A DNA stretch of 64,000 nt from Oxytricha trifallax (Eukaryota; Ciliophora; Spirotrichea; Sporadotrichida; Oxytrichidae): positions 42,614-106,613 of the forward strand of contig ARYC01001384.1 of NCBI GenBank assembly GCA_000711775.1, in the 5' to 3' direction. The number at the start of each line of letters is the position of its first letter. Positions within the stretch are counted from its first letter, which is position 1. The translations under genes were made by a program, and so were the position numbers. Positions 30,376 to 44,600 of the stretch are shown in pieces. The notes below the pieces were generated by a model, which worked only from the letters and a program-made list of their open reading frames with translations, had not been told where the DNA came from and did no database searches.

Positions 30376-33300
30376 TTTATTTTTGTAATATCATATTCAT
30401 AAACCTTTTTAGTTAATTTTTCAAGTATTTTTTAAATAATTGCATTAAATTAAAAATTTATTGTGAATATCCACGACTTTAAGATTTGGTAGATCATTTA
30501 TATTTTTATTTTTTAGATAAGCTGACCTTATTGAGCTCAATTTCATTTTCAGAGATTTACTCTATCTCAATGAAAATAAAATATTATTACAAAATATATA
30601 AACAAACAAAGTCTTAAAATAAATATAACAATGATCCTGGATAATTATCAATCGCATTGAAAGTATCTAATCTCTATGTCTTTGAATTTTTAATATTATT
30701 AATATAAATTGATTTTAGAATTTTTATAGGGGGTTATAAAAAAAGAAAAAAAAGATTTAATGAAATAAATTTAAATATAAATGTGCATTAATCAAATCCT
30801 GATTACTAAATTTGACCTATGTCATTATTTTAATTATTTAAGGATCAAATGTTTATAAGTATTAATTTTTAAAAACATTAATGGAATGTTAATTTTTGTA
30901 TTTATTAATTATCAGAATAATCTATTAATGAGATTCTTTTAATACATTAATTAAAATGGCAATATAAAACATAATAATAGATATTTAATTGGAAAATAAA
31001 TCAATTGATGCAAGTTTTATTTATCAATATTGATCAACCTTTTTGAATGAAATTAAATTGATATAAAAATAGTATGTACATTTTCTTACAACAATTATTT
31101 ATATTTTATTAATAAGATTAATCTATTTATCTATTCTTTATAATTCTTGATGATTTAAACTTTTGTTTTAACTGAATAGGCTTGTTTGAGTTGGTTATGT
31201 AGATTATGTGATTAAGTTAGAGCTCGTTTCATTGAAACTCATTGGAGATTAACTATTAGAGTTAGTAGTTACTGATGTGAAAGTTTTTATAATTATTGAT
31301 ACAATTGTCACATCTTTTTATTTATATTTAAGTAAAACGATAAAGATTCATAACTTATTATTTAAAATAGTTATTTTAGTAAGTCGAGGAGGAGCTACTA
31401 TTAGTTTTTAGTTTTTTGAAAATGTTTCTTAATTTCTGATTTAGAATAAATACTAAAATAACTTTAGTATTATTTATAGGGTATACAGAAATTGTTGAAA
31501 TTATTATAAAATTCGATAGTTAATAGTTGTTATTAATGCATTTTATTTAATGATTAATATCATGATTTAATCAAACTTATTTATTTTATTTTATGATCCT
31601 GTTAATTAAAGTTGTTTTTTAAAAGAGGAAAATTTTAATTAATATCTATTCGAAGATTCTTGTTCTTTCATGATCATTTTTTGAGCTAGTATATATAAAT
31701 CTATTTGAGAAAATGCATCAATAAAATATTTTTGGCTACTTCTCGATATTAAGTGGAAAATTTTTGAAAATTTTTAATAGCAAGATTTTTACTTTTAGAT
31801 TTAAATAAGATTATTAATAAATTATAAATATCATTCTGAATTTTATCACTACTAAATTTTCAATATCCAATTTAGTTTTATGATATAAATACACTTTTTA
31901 TATCTTATAATTTTCATTTATCATATTAATTACAATTGCGACTTTTTATGCTGCTATAACACCTGAATAAAATAATAAAGCTTGTAATTGATTATGTTTA
32001 TATAATTAGCTTCGTTAAAATTCAGTTTTAAGATTTAAATTATAAATTATAAATTCTAATCAATAAAATTAAAAAAAAACAGCTAAATGTTTAACTTTTT
32101 ATTAAAGTTTCAAGTTCTTAAAAAATATTAATCTCATTGCATAAAAAAATGCATTTATTCTAAAACAAAAGTACATTATTTTTAGATTTAAATCTTAGCT
32201 ATTTTTCTTATTGCTTATATAGCCTAATAGACGAACAAACTTTTAAGTATGAATAAATTTTATTTATAAATTAGAGTAAAATTTAGTTTTTGTTTAAATT
32301 CAATTAAATATGATAATTTTATATTTAATATTCTTATCTGATAAAAATAATTTATGTCAAATAAATTAAATCTGTTTTGCTCTTAATTTTATATAATTTC
32401 TAAACTCATATTTAGAAAAGAAACCAAAAATATAACAGAAAGTACAACCCATCCAAGCATATAGCGATTCTCTGGATTAGGATCAAAATCTGTAAATAGT
32501 ATCAATTAAAACTTATATCTAAAAATAATTAACCTAGTAATTTTTGATCGCGTTTAATGTGGTTTATTTATTATTAAAAAATTGATTGAAATAATTCAGA
32601 ATTTTAATATTTTTAACTTTAAATATTAATTATTTTAAATCTAATTTAAATAATTGTGATTTTTAATATTTCTGCAGTAAACAAAACTAATCCTTCATTG
32701 ACAAGTTCCATCGTGTTATTAAGCCTGTTTTCAAAAGGCATTACAGTAATCAAGTATAGAAACTGGCAAATAGAGAGCAATTAAAAAGTCATAAGTTGAA
32801 GATAGGGAGCCTTATTAAAGAACAGCATCGAAATAATTGGGGATAGATTTATATAAATTGATAAAAATAAACCAGTAATTTTAAATTTAAAATGCCAATC
32901 TTAATGAATATTTCCAAAAGAATTCTGTTAACAATTTTTAAAATCTAATAAATGATGTCTTACATAAATCATATATTTGTAATACTAAATATATTGATTC
33001 TAAATGTATTAGTTCATTTTTATAAATCACTATTATCAATATCTGAAAAAAAAATTAAATGAAAATCCTAGCTCGCTTAGAAATAAATTAATCTGTAATC
33101 ATAAAAAATTTTAAATAAGATATTAACATTCCAGAATTATTCTGATTTGAAACTGAGAATATTTTTTTTAGCAAAAATCTTTTTTATATAATTAAATAAA
33201 ATATTACTATAAATATATGCACATAAACTCAAACAACTTCCCTAAATAACAAATATAAATCTCCTGATGAAAAACAGAGAGTAATAAATAAATTATTTAA

Positions 33301-36300
33301 ATAGTTGAAATTTTGCCAATTAAATTCAGAAATTAAAATCAAATAAATAAATCTCTTTTTGAAAATTGGCTCAATGTCATAACGGCACAATTTTTAATTA
33401 AAGGGAGAACGATATTAATAAATTATGAATTAATATGTGTTACAACCGAGATCCCTCCCCAGCCCCACCCCCACTACCCCCACTACCCCTTCACCCTCAT
33501 TAAAATATCCCATTTCATATCAAATTTTGTATCTACAGGGTCTTAATCGATCTCCTTCTTGACATCTCGATTATAGCTTATGAAATATAAATTGAAAAAC
33601 TATTTCATATTATTTTTAATGAAAGTAAAATTTTTAAATACTATGATAAGAAAAAACTTAAAAAATTACTCATACTATTTCTTCGAATTATGTCGAATGA
33701 AGTTGATTTAAGGGACAAAAAATTTTTAAAAAATATTTTTGTATCATTGTATATAAAAATTTTACTTTCATTAAAAATAATATGAAAAAGTTTTTCAATT
33801 TATATTTCATAAACTATAATCGAGATGTCAAGAAGGAGATCGATTTACACCCTGTAGATACAAAATTTGATATGAAATGGGATATTTTAATGGGGGTGGG
33901 GAGGGGTATGGGGGGGTAAGGGGGAAACTGGGGGAGGCGGGGGGGATCTCGGTTGTAACAAATATGATCTTCTAATTAATAATAACTAATCTAATATATA
34001 ATACTATGAGAACAATTGGTAATGTTGATAACAATAAGAAACTTTAAAAATTAACTTAATTAACCCGAATCATTAAAATACCAAAAATTACATAGTAAGA
34101 CTTATAAATATATTTTGTAATTCAATTAAATATAAATTCTTCCATTTATATAAATGATAGAAATTAAAAACAACCTTATTTATAATTCATAAATAGAATA
34201 AAATTTATTTATATTAATAAATCAATATTATTGCGATTAAGACTTAAATTTACCATATTAAATATAAAAGCCAACAAATTTAAAAAAAAACAGATATGAG
34301 AGATATATTTTTTTATAATTAAAACTTTATATTATTCTACCTCAAAAATTTAAAAGATAAAATAAGTTATTGAATAACCAATCGACCACTTCTTGTTCAT
34401 TTTTAGATTCTCATGCAATGGCTTAATTTAGTTCAATTTTATAAATGATATCTTGTCATTCTAAGCCAAAAGAAACGGCAATAGAGTTGGTGAAAAAATA
34501 CAAATTATCTATATTAAATATTAATAACTACTAGCTTACAAATAGTAGAAGTGAAATTAAGCTAGAAATAGAAATTCCAAAACCTTAGTCAAACCTATAA
34601 TTGTAGAAATTTATAATACAACTCAGGAGTGTGTTCAAATACTATTCTATTAATAATCTAACTGGAAAAGCATATATAAATTTAGAAGCTAAAATCTGAG
34701 CTACACTCTAAAATCTAAAAAAATTGAATATAAGGAAATATTACTTTGGAACTAACTTTGCAAAGAACTGTATAATTAACGTTATGACAATCAATGCAGG
34801 GGAAATTAATAGTAAAAATGTATTGAATCCCATGTTTTCTATTGCAATCTTAGAATCATATCCAAAATCTCTAAAATTGTCATTATAAGCATCTGTATCT
34901 GGAATATCGAAAACTGTTTAAACTACTTCCTCTGAGAACATGTAGTCAAAACTCATTGATCCTACAACTAACTAGAAGAAGTAGTATAAATTCGCAGGGA
35001 TCATAAGCTCATACAAAGGTAAATGTGAAATCAATTGCTGACTATTCACAAAACCCCAAAGAACTTAAAGCGATTATGAAATCACAATTTAAGTTCCCAC
35101 CTATGTTATGAGAATTGATGAGAATGTGTTATTGAAAAATAGAGCAATATTTTTTACAAAGTCTCCATCATAGTCTGGTAATTAGGGAGGCACATAAGTT
35201 GAATATGAGATAGATTTGTTTGTATTGGTGTACATAAATAACGAGGGATTATTTTCAAACTAATATTAATTAAATAATATTTTTGATTTGTAAGTGTTAT
35301 CCTCAACTCTGTTTTATCTAATCCAGATGATTATACAAGTAATGGCCTTGAGAAATCAATTTTTATTTAAAGAAAATTGTCTTTTGCAGAAATGATTGTC
35401 CAATTGAAAACAATTCAAAAACTCTAGAATTTTAAATAGCAAAAGAATTTAGTAAGAAATTATTTAAAGATTATTTCAGAATTAAATCATAAAATAATTA
35501 ATACTAAACTATTCGTTTATATTTAGATAATTTTGATCAATGTAAGATTTTTTATAATATAATTAATTGATTAAATGTTTAATTTGTTTATAGATTGCTT
35601 GATCCTCAATTTAAAGTCTAAGTGATTAATATATTTCTTAAAGCAATTGAGTCTCATTAGTACTATTTAAAGGCTTTTCAAATTTTATAGTTACTAATCC
35701 AGTTGGACTGATTTCAGCTACCTTGAATTTGGAAGTGTCTTAGATACTTATTACATCTGACAAATTGCTTTAAAATAATAGAATTACTTTGAAAAAGGGA
35801 TTCTTACTTTAAATTAATTTACTTATTACCCATTACTTTTTTTGAAATATTAATCTATTTATCATTTTTTTATGGTTGTAATTTAAATGACAAATAAAGT
35901 CTGGTATATTCAAACTTATGATTATTAAGATCATACCTTTAGAAAAAGATTATGTTTTTCAAATAACATAGGATTTTGTAATAAGTAACTTAAATGGGGA
36001 GATACGATTAATAATTGCATGGTTTAGTCATTCCAAATAACTTACTAATTTTAGTATATAACCAAATATATTTTTTAGCAATAAAAATGTAATTTATTTT
36101 TAATTGAAAATTATATATCATGCTTTTGACAACATCAGTATTATTCATTTAAATCAAATCGCTCTATAGAACTATCACAGTTATACGATACTTTGTAGAC
36201 ATAGGATTTATGTTATTATGAATAATTTAAAAATTATATTTACTAATTTATATCAATTTGCGTGATTAAATCTTAAATTACTTAATTTTACTCTTTTATA

Positions 36301-39300
36301 CTAAAAAAAGAATAAAATTGAGCTTATATATATTAATATTATCTGTTAGAATGATCGTTATGTCTTGCTCTCCAAGTTATTTAAGTCCTGCATTAAACTA
36401 CATTCTATTATTATTGCCAAAGCATAACTGATAAAGGGATAAAAAATAATAATTAAGTAAAAAGATTTAGAGGACTAGCTGTAAAGTTGAAAGTTAAAAC
36501 AATTACATTAAAAGTTATTTGTAAGAAACAAGTGCTTTTATTTTTGTTATTATATTTTGTAATTAAAAATATTTTAATAAAACATCATTTGACCACAATT
36601 TTTAATTTAAAAATTTAGAGACATAACAATTATTTATAAAATTGATTATTCCTAAATTAATTAACTTTAGCAATATCCAAGAATCTAAAATACTCTCCTG
36701 TATATGCCACATTAAAAACTATTAAATCATAAGATTATTCAAATTGAATACATTTCAAAGAAATAAATAATAATTTTTAACATTTTAATCATAAATTCTA
36801 CACTTATTTAAACTGATGATGTTTTTTTCTATGATAAAATATAATCGCATAAATTGATTATTTTTTTATTTTTTAAGGATTTTTTGTGATAAAAATATAT
36901 GATAAGAATATACTACGTGTAAGGAACAGTTTAAAATTAAAAAAATGAAAAACTATAAAATTCCTAAGCTATTTTAGTCGGCTAAAGATGTATAATTTTA
37001 AAGATTAAAGTTCATTTTTTAATAAAAGTTTTGTTTATAAAGAATACTTTATTATGATAAAAAAATGTAATAAATAGATCTAAAATTAATATATAAAACT
37101 TCTAGACCTTGATTCAACAAACTAATCAATTATTATTTTACAATAATTGAGGGAGTTATGGAATGTTAAACTTTAATTGAATAAGTTTTATATTTTCGGA
37201 AATTAAGCAAATTTAATTTGGTTAAATTTATAAATGACTTAATAACTTTAAAATTAAGCTATTTTTTTAAGATGTAAAACTATAATTTAATATTAGTATA
37301 TTTCCAAAAAAAATTAATGTTTGATGGTATTTATAAAAGTAAATTTTTGTTTAATTTATATAATAAGTATGAATAAAAAAATTAAGGCCAATTTAAATTT
37401 TTGCGAAAGCATGTTTCAACAAATTTAATTTTTATAGAATGAGTTAAGCTAAAAATTTCTTTCATGTATAAACTTGTTTTAATTAAACATTACAAAGAAT
37501 TATTTATATTGTTTTAATTGTATTTTATATTCCAAATTTAAATTGTAATAGTAATAAGACAACAATATTCTATGCAATTGCATAAATTATTGTATGAACT
37601 TAAATTGATTATCACACCACATTGTAAGCTTTAAATATAAAAAATTAATGAAAATAACACATTTAAGAGTTTTAATTTTGTTTCGCAGATATAGTGACTT
37701 AGTCTCCATTTGGGTCAAAGAAATCAGGAAGATATAGAATTGCTGTTCCTCCAGCTCTTATTGTAAAACCTTAAAGATTTGTATAAAACATTGGTGCGAG
37801 ATTGTAAGAATTACTATTTTAGTTATTTGTAGTCTAATTAGTTGTGGTTTAGTTATTTGTAGTTTGATTGTTTGTAGTTTGATTAGTCGTGGTTGAATTA
37901 GTGCTATTGCTGGTGTTTGTAGTAGTTTAATTAAGACCTGGCAGACTTCTCCCATCATATTTGTATTCCACAATGAAAGTAGCCTCATTTTATAGCCCAT
38001 CTTGAATCCTACACTTAAACTTTAAATTGTATATTCCAACAGCATTTATATCATTGCTTAAGGCAATTAATCTTTAAAATATTTCTTTGTAACATTTTGA
38101 TTATTTGATACCCCATAAAATCAGAAACCCGAATCATTGAATTTTTTCCGCAATTTTTATCAGAAATTATTAAACAAAAATCTTCACTTTTTTCAAAAAA
38201 TATTTATTAATAAAATAAAATCTAAAAATATTCCCGATTTTAAGCAAAAAAGATATTTATGTTATTTAACTGTTAATATTACATATAATATTGAAACAAT
38301 ATTTTTAAGTTATATTTTTATTAAATAAAAAGTATCTTTAGTAAAATACACTAGTTATAAGCAATTATAAAAATATACTAATTATTATGTATTATATTGT
38401 AAATCTTTCGACTAATAATATAAGAACTTCTGCAGTTATAAATTATTGAATATATTGCATATAATGATAATTAGACATATTTTATTATATCATATTATAA
38501 ACTAAAATTTTTATTGTTTTATCAAAATGTTATTAAATTCATTGCATGTTAAGTCTATATTAATGCTCACTGTAGCAGTAATTGATAAATTTTTATACAT
38601 TAATTAATATATACAAATTTATAACATGACTATTTATAAACACTTGAAAATAAAAATATGATAATTTTAAATCGACTTCCTGTTTAATAAAATAAATGCA
38701 TGATGTTAATATCAAAACTTGTTTTAAATTGTAACTATGCTCTCCGCATAAATAATCATTCACCTTAAATATCGATATTAAAAAAAATATTTGTAATCTA
38801 TTTCTAAAATATTTGGCATTTTGTCCAATTTTTTTACAGAATTTTCGTCTGATTTCAGAAAAAAATTGATAAATAAAATTCAATGATTCGGGTTTCTGAT
38901 TTGTGGGGGTTTTATTATTTAGAAAAATAAAATTTCATTAAGAATTACGATTTTAATTTTAATTATATATACTGTAATTAATTAGAAATTTATTAATTAT
39001 ATTAAATGTTACAATAAAAATAAATTCTACAAAAGAAAAACAAAATTTATTTGAAAATAAAATACTTAATTCAAATTAAATAAAAATTATACTTCTATTT
39101 AATTCGGACCTAATATACACACGGTTTGTCGACGACCAATTCTTATAGTGCAGGAGATTCGAAACCCATATTTCTCTTATAATTTTACCTGGTAAAAAGC
39201 ATGGAATATCCTAAGGTTCTGTTGTGTCTGTAAGTGGTAAAAAGTACGGGACAAATGTCCGGAGCTGGTATTAAGTTAAATTACAGCACATAACCCGGAT

Positions 39301-41633
39301 TGAAAATCAGGAGTGGCTACATGATTCGAAAGGATATGAGTTTGGGCTACTGTCGAGTTTGGTGGTGGCCACACTTAATGCTTCGGGAGGGAGTCTCAAA
39401 CTTTAGTATTATTTCCCCTTAATATTAATTTCCTAATATCTTAACTAACTAACCTATCATTTTTTTAATTTTATTTCTTCAATTTAATAAATAGTTATTT
39501 ACAGTATAAGAAACCTTGGATATAAAATAATAATTATAGATTTCGAAAGTCATCCAAAAGAAAAGTTTATAATTGTTTCTTATTTTTTTGAATTAATAAA
39601 GAATATCCTTTTCATTTAAAATTTTATATTTCTTAACCTTTTTTTATATTTCATCTAAAAATAAAGTTTGAACCTTTTATTTGATAAAATATAAAATTCT
39701 CATAATATTTCATTAAAGTTAAATTAAATAAAGTAATTATTAAACAGATTTTTATATAAAATAATTGCATTAGTTTAAGCTATTTTACTTTTTTTCAAAG
39801 TAAAATTATTTTTAATTAAGATTAGTAAATTCCAAGAAATATTTCAAGATGTTATTTTAAAGTGGTAGGACAATCTTTTAATATTTTTTTTGCCAGAGAC
39901 AACTTTTAATTAATTGTTTGTCGAGATATTTAACGAGTATTTAAGTGTTATGAAAAAGGATTTAGAACATTGTTATAAGTATCCCTATTAAATATAAAGG
40001 GTTTATTAATATAATTCAAGAAATTCATTTCGGCACTATATCAAAACTAAATGGGCCTACTCTTAATCCAAAAGGAACTAAAAACTCTAAAATGAATAGA
40101 AAAGTTAAAAATACGCTAATAAAAACATAAAAAATATCTGAAATAAAAATTCGATTTTAAGAAAAAGTGCTAAAAATAATTTATTATATATTATGGTCAG
40201 ACAATTATTATTTTAAAGGATATCTGGCGAGGATTATAAAATAATCTTAAATCAATCATTAAGCATTAAAATTAAATTTAGAATATACAAAAATAGTTAA
40301 AGCCAAGTTTTAGTTACTTCATTTTTTTAGAATTAAAATTAAAAAAATTATGATAAAATTAGAAAATTTTTGTTTTGAATATAAAGAGTGTTTGTGCTTC
40401 CTATATAAGTAAATTTACTGTTTAAGGCGCTTCCATCTGTACTTTAAATTAATCTCCTAATTTTACATATTAAAATAATATTTTTTAAATATTCTTTAAA
40501 TGTATTGAGTATATTCCGTATCTTCACAAACTGATTAGTCATAAGTGCAATTTAAAATAATTTATATATAATATTTTCTCATTTTTCTTTCCTTAATAAA
40601 ATGAATATTGCAATTGTCAAATGGAACTACTTTTACATTATCTCCTAAATACTGAATAATATGAGTAGGCAGAGTAGAAGGCAACACTAATTTTCTTGAA
40701 GTTATTTCAACAGGTTGAGTCATTTTAGAAGTTAAACCCCTCTTGCAATTTATATCTAGGAAGTAAATATTAGGATTACTTCATAGCTATTGTAAAGTGT
40801 TTGTAAAAAATAAATAATATGCAGATTATTTAATCCCACTAATTTCATTCAGAGTTTTATTAAAAACTTGAGATTAAATATGAAATTAAAATAATTTGAT
40901 TTAGTAATTAACAATTGGGTTTTACTGCTGAAGTAATGTATTAATTAACATATTATCTAGAGAATTTTTCATTTTTTTCAATTTTTAATTACAAATTTTT
41001 ATTTTATTTATATAATAGTAAGGTTCCGCTGAATTTGTTATAGTTATTAAAAACTTTAAAATTTTAATTTTTAATTTGTTTAATTATTTATTATATTTAA
41101 AATAAGCTTATTAAATAACATCAATTTACAATGGTATTTTTTTATGGCTGCAGTCATGTTGAAATTATGTGTTAAGCAAATCAATAAATTAAGAAAAATC
41201 CAAAAAATACTTATACATATAATCAAATCTTAAATTTATTTGAATAAACCAATATAGGATTAATAGATATATATATATATATATATATACTTATAATTTT
41301 ATTTACCTTCAACTGCATTTGTATTTATTTATTGTAAATTAGATGAATTTTATAAGAATAAATAATTTTATTAAATATTTTGGTTTTGTCTACCCGGGAA
41401 AGACAAAAGGATTAAATAATATTAAATTTTAATACAATACAATTTTGTACAATTTAACATTTAATTTTAGAAACATTAATTATTATAAGTTAATATTTAT
41501 CATGCATAATTTATTATTTTTAAATCATTTCTTGTAACTAAAGTAAGATAATTTTACTAATTGCTTATTTAAATAAGTTGAATATAAAGTTGTTTATTTT
41601 TATTTATAGAATGCTTATAATTTTTAATTTATG

Positions 41634-41671
<38 letters not shown>

Positions 41672-44600
41672 TGTAAATGAAGATATTTTAGTTATTTTTA
41701 ATTTTGAGATAATTTAATAATATTTAATAAAAATAAAAATATTAATCAAAATTATATATTTAATTTAAATAGATTTTGTATTATAATTTGATATAATTGT
41801 TATGAATATTAAAAATTCTCAATTATTGTTAAGCATATATAAATTTCTTGACTTGAAAAATCTGTATTATTATTTCTTTAATATAATAAGGGAGTAATTA
41901 GAAATATTTTTTGTGCCATCCACTTTATTTACAAACATATTAGTATTAATTTTTTAAATTATCGATAATCATTTAATATTGGTTTCATAAAATTTTAGTT
42001 GCATAAATAATTTTGAATATATTTTCAAAAATAATTAATAACACCAAACTTAATTTTTATAAATAATAACTTTAAATTTTAATTATTGTAGGAAAATATT
42101 CGAAATTGGGAAATTAATTTAAATTAAATTAATTATAAATCAAAATCGTGGCAGTTGAAGTTGGCCAATTTAAACGATCTCGGGGTCATTCGATAGAGAA
42201 TTCAAAATTAGCTGGACTTTATTATTGGCGGTACTATTTAATCTCATAATTGGAAGGAGATAACTTGAGTTTAATGTGAGGGTATAATTTAATGAATTAT
42301 GATGCGTTTAATTAAACTCAAGTTATCTCCTTCCAATTATGAGATAAAATAGTACCACCAATAATAAAGTCCAGCTAATTTTGAATTCTCTATCGAATGA
42401 CCCCGAGATCGTTTAAATTGGCCAACTTCAACTGCCAAGATTTTGATTTATAATTAATTTAATTTAAATTAATTTCCCAATTTCAAATGTATTTCTACAA
42501 TATATGTTTCTTAATTTATAATTAAATAGTTTATAATTATGTATTAATTTAATTTTCTGAAGGATATATTACGACATGGGTATTTGATTTCTTTATGTAT
42601 AATGTTTCATCTAGGACTTAAATGGACCTAGTCTATGGAGTTGCCATTTCGAAATAATATGGCTTTGGTATTTATTATTATATTAATGAATTGTTGCTAA
42701 ATTTTAATGATTTGATTTAATATAAAAAATATATTGGAGAATTTTAATCATAATTCCAAGATAGAATATAATAAATATAATTGAAGTTATCCAAATATCT
42801 ATTTAATAAAGAAATTAGAGAAAAAACTTTAACTCTATGACTAATAAAGAAGGATTTACAATTTATATAGAATTTAATTGAAACATCTCATCAATATTAC
42901 AAAAGAATATCATAAGGAAATATTTAATTAGAAAAACTAAAATTTATATTATTTCATCTCAATTTTTAATTCAAAACTAGATTTAATAATTAGAATTTTT
43001 AATATATATATATAATTTATTATGTATAGAAATTATAAACACAATTCTCTAACTAATATTAGTCATAATTATGCCCAATTTTATATCCTTCTAAGTATTT
43101 TTTAATTAAAAATTTATTTTCTTATTTTTACACCTTTTTTAGGCTTTTAATAAAATTTCATTATCTATATGATACAATTATTTACAAATTTTAATATAAC
43201 TATATATTAAAGAGTTGCTAAAATATGACAAAATTATAAGAATTTTGTATTAAAAATAAGCTTTTTTTATGATTAAATTTCCTTAAATAAAACAGACCAT
43301 TATGACGGATAGTTTGTTAAAAATTACAAAAATTTTATACACAATGTAATTTAGATAACTAAATTGATGAAAGTTAAGACACAGTCAAGTTCTGCGGATT
43401 CTATGTGGCAAAACTGTATGACAATGAAGAAGACAAGTCTTGAGAAACTAACCATCCATACAGGTCATAAAGTCCTGACAGTCCACAAAAACCAAGGCTC
43501 TATACAGGAAACTGAGTGGTTCATATATAAGGAAAGAAAGAGAATAAAAATTTATACTATAAACTGGTTGGTTAATCCCCAGTATTAATTTCTGTACAGA
43601 ATTAAAAAATAATAATAATAATAACTAAACTGATACTTTCATTCATATATTTCATTGTAAAAATAAAATAGTAATTTGAGATTGCTAATTTTAAATCCAA
43701 TCAAATTTTAAAATAAAACAACAGATTTATAAATGAGTACTCCGATATCTTAAATGATGGGATAAGCTGGATTTGTACTTTTAAGTATATATCCACATAG
43801 TAATCCTGTATTTATAGTTATGAATCTAAAGTATTAATTAATTAAAAAAATTATGATCATTTCTTATGAATTCGCTTAACTATCAATTAAAAAACTATAA
43901 ATTTATTAAAATATTTTTTCATTTAATAAGAAAAATTAATATACTTTTAAGTTATTAAGATCTAATAAATTTAAAACTTAAATTATAAATTGATAACTAT
44001 AAAATTTAATGAAACTAAATTTCAAATTACATAAATAATAGGTAAAAGTCAATTAAACTCCAAGTTAAGCTCCATAAAATATCTAAAATAAAAGATGTTA
44101 TTTATCCAATATATAAATAAGTAATTTTGTTATTAAATTCATTCAATTTAGATTATTTGAATATAATTTCCTTGAGGCATTAATATAAAATTAACTTTAA
44201 AGGAAATTTTTATTGAGAGGCTAGATGATTGCATTTAAATTACCTAAAATGATTTTAGAACAGTTCCTGTTTGATTAATATCGATAACTCCAAGAGTTGA
44301 CAATCAAAACATTTTATTTTTAGTAATAAATTTTTAATATAATATATTAATGAGAATTTTTTAATGCAATGTTAATAGTTTCAATAGATTTCAATTTAAT
44401 TAAAAATTAAAAGATTATTGTTTAAAAATGTAGAACCTTCAAATATACCGATTCCAATCTGACCAGCAGCATAATCATAATGCACTTTTATATTATTGCA
44501 TTGAAACATTTTTAATTAATAAATTATATTCAATTCAAATATAATAAGTTTTTTTAAAAAAATTATCTTTAAAAATTATTCTTAAGATTTACGTTCTCTC

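Noticed and set aside
37758-38000. 80-codon minus-strand ORF
   Set aside because: Wrong frame of gene B MDS 17; the correct frame uses TAA/TAG as Gln and matches gene A.
38137-38883. Two ORFs both starting MNF
   Set aside because: They arise from the two inverted ends of the 38111-38909 element.
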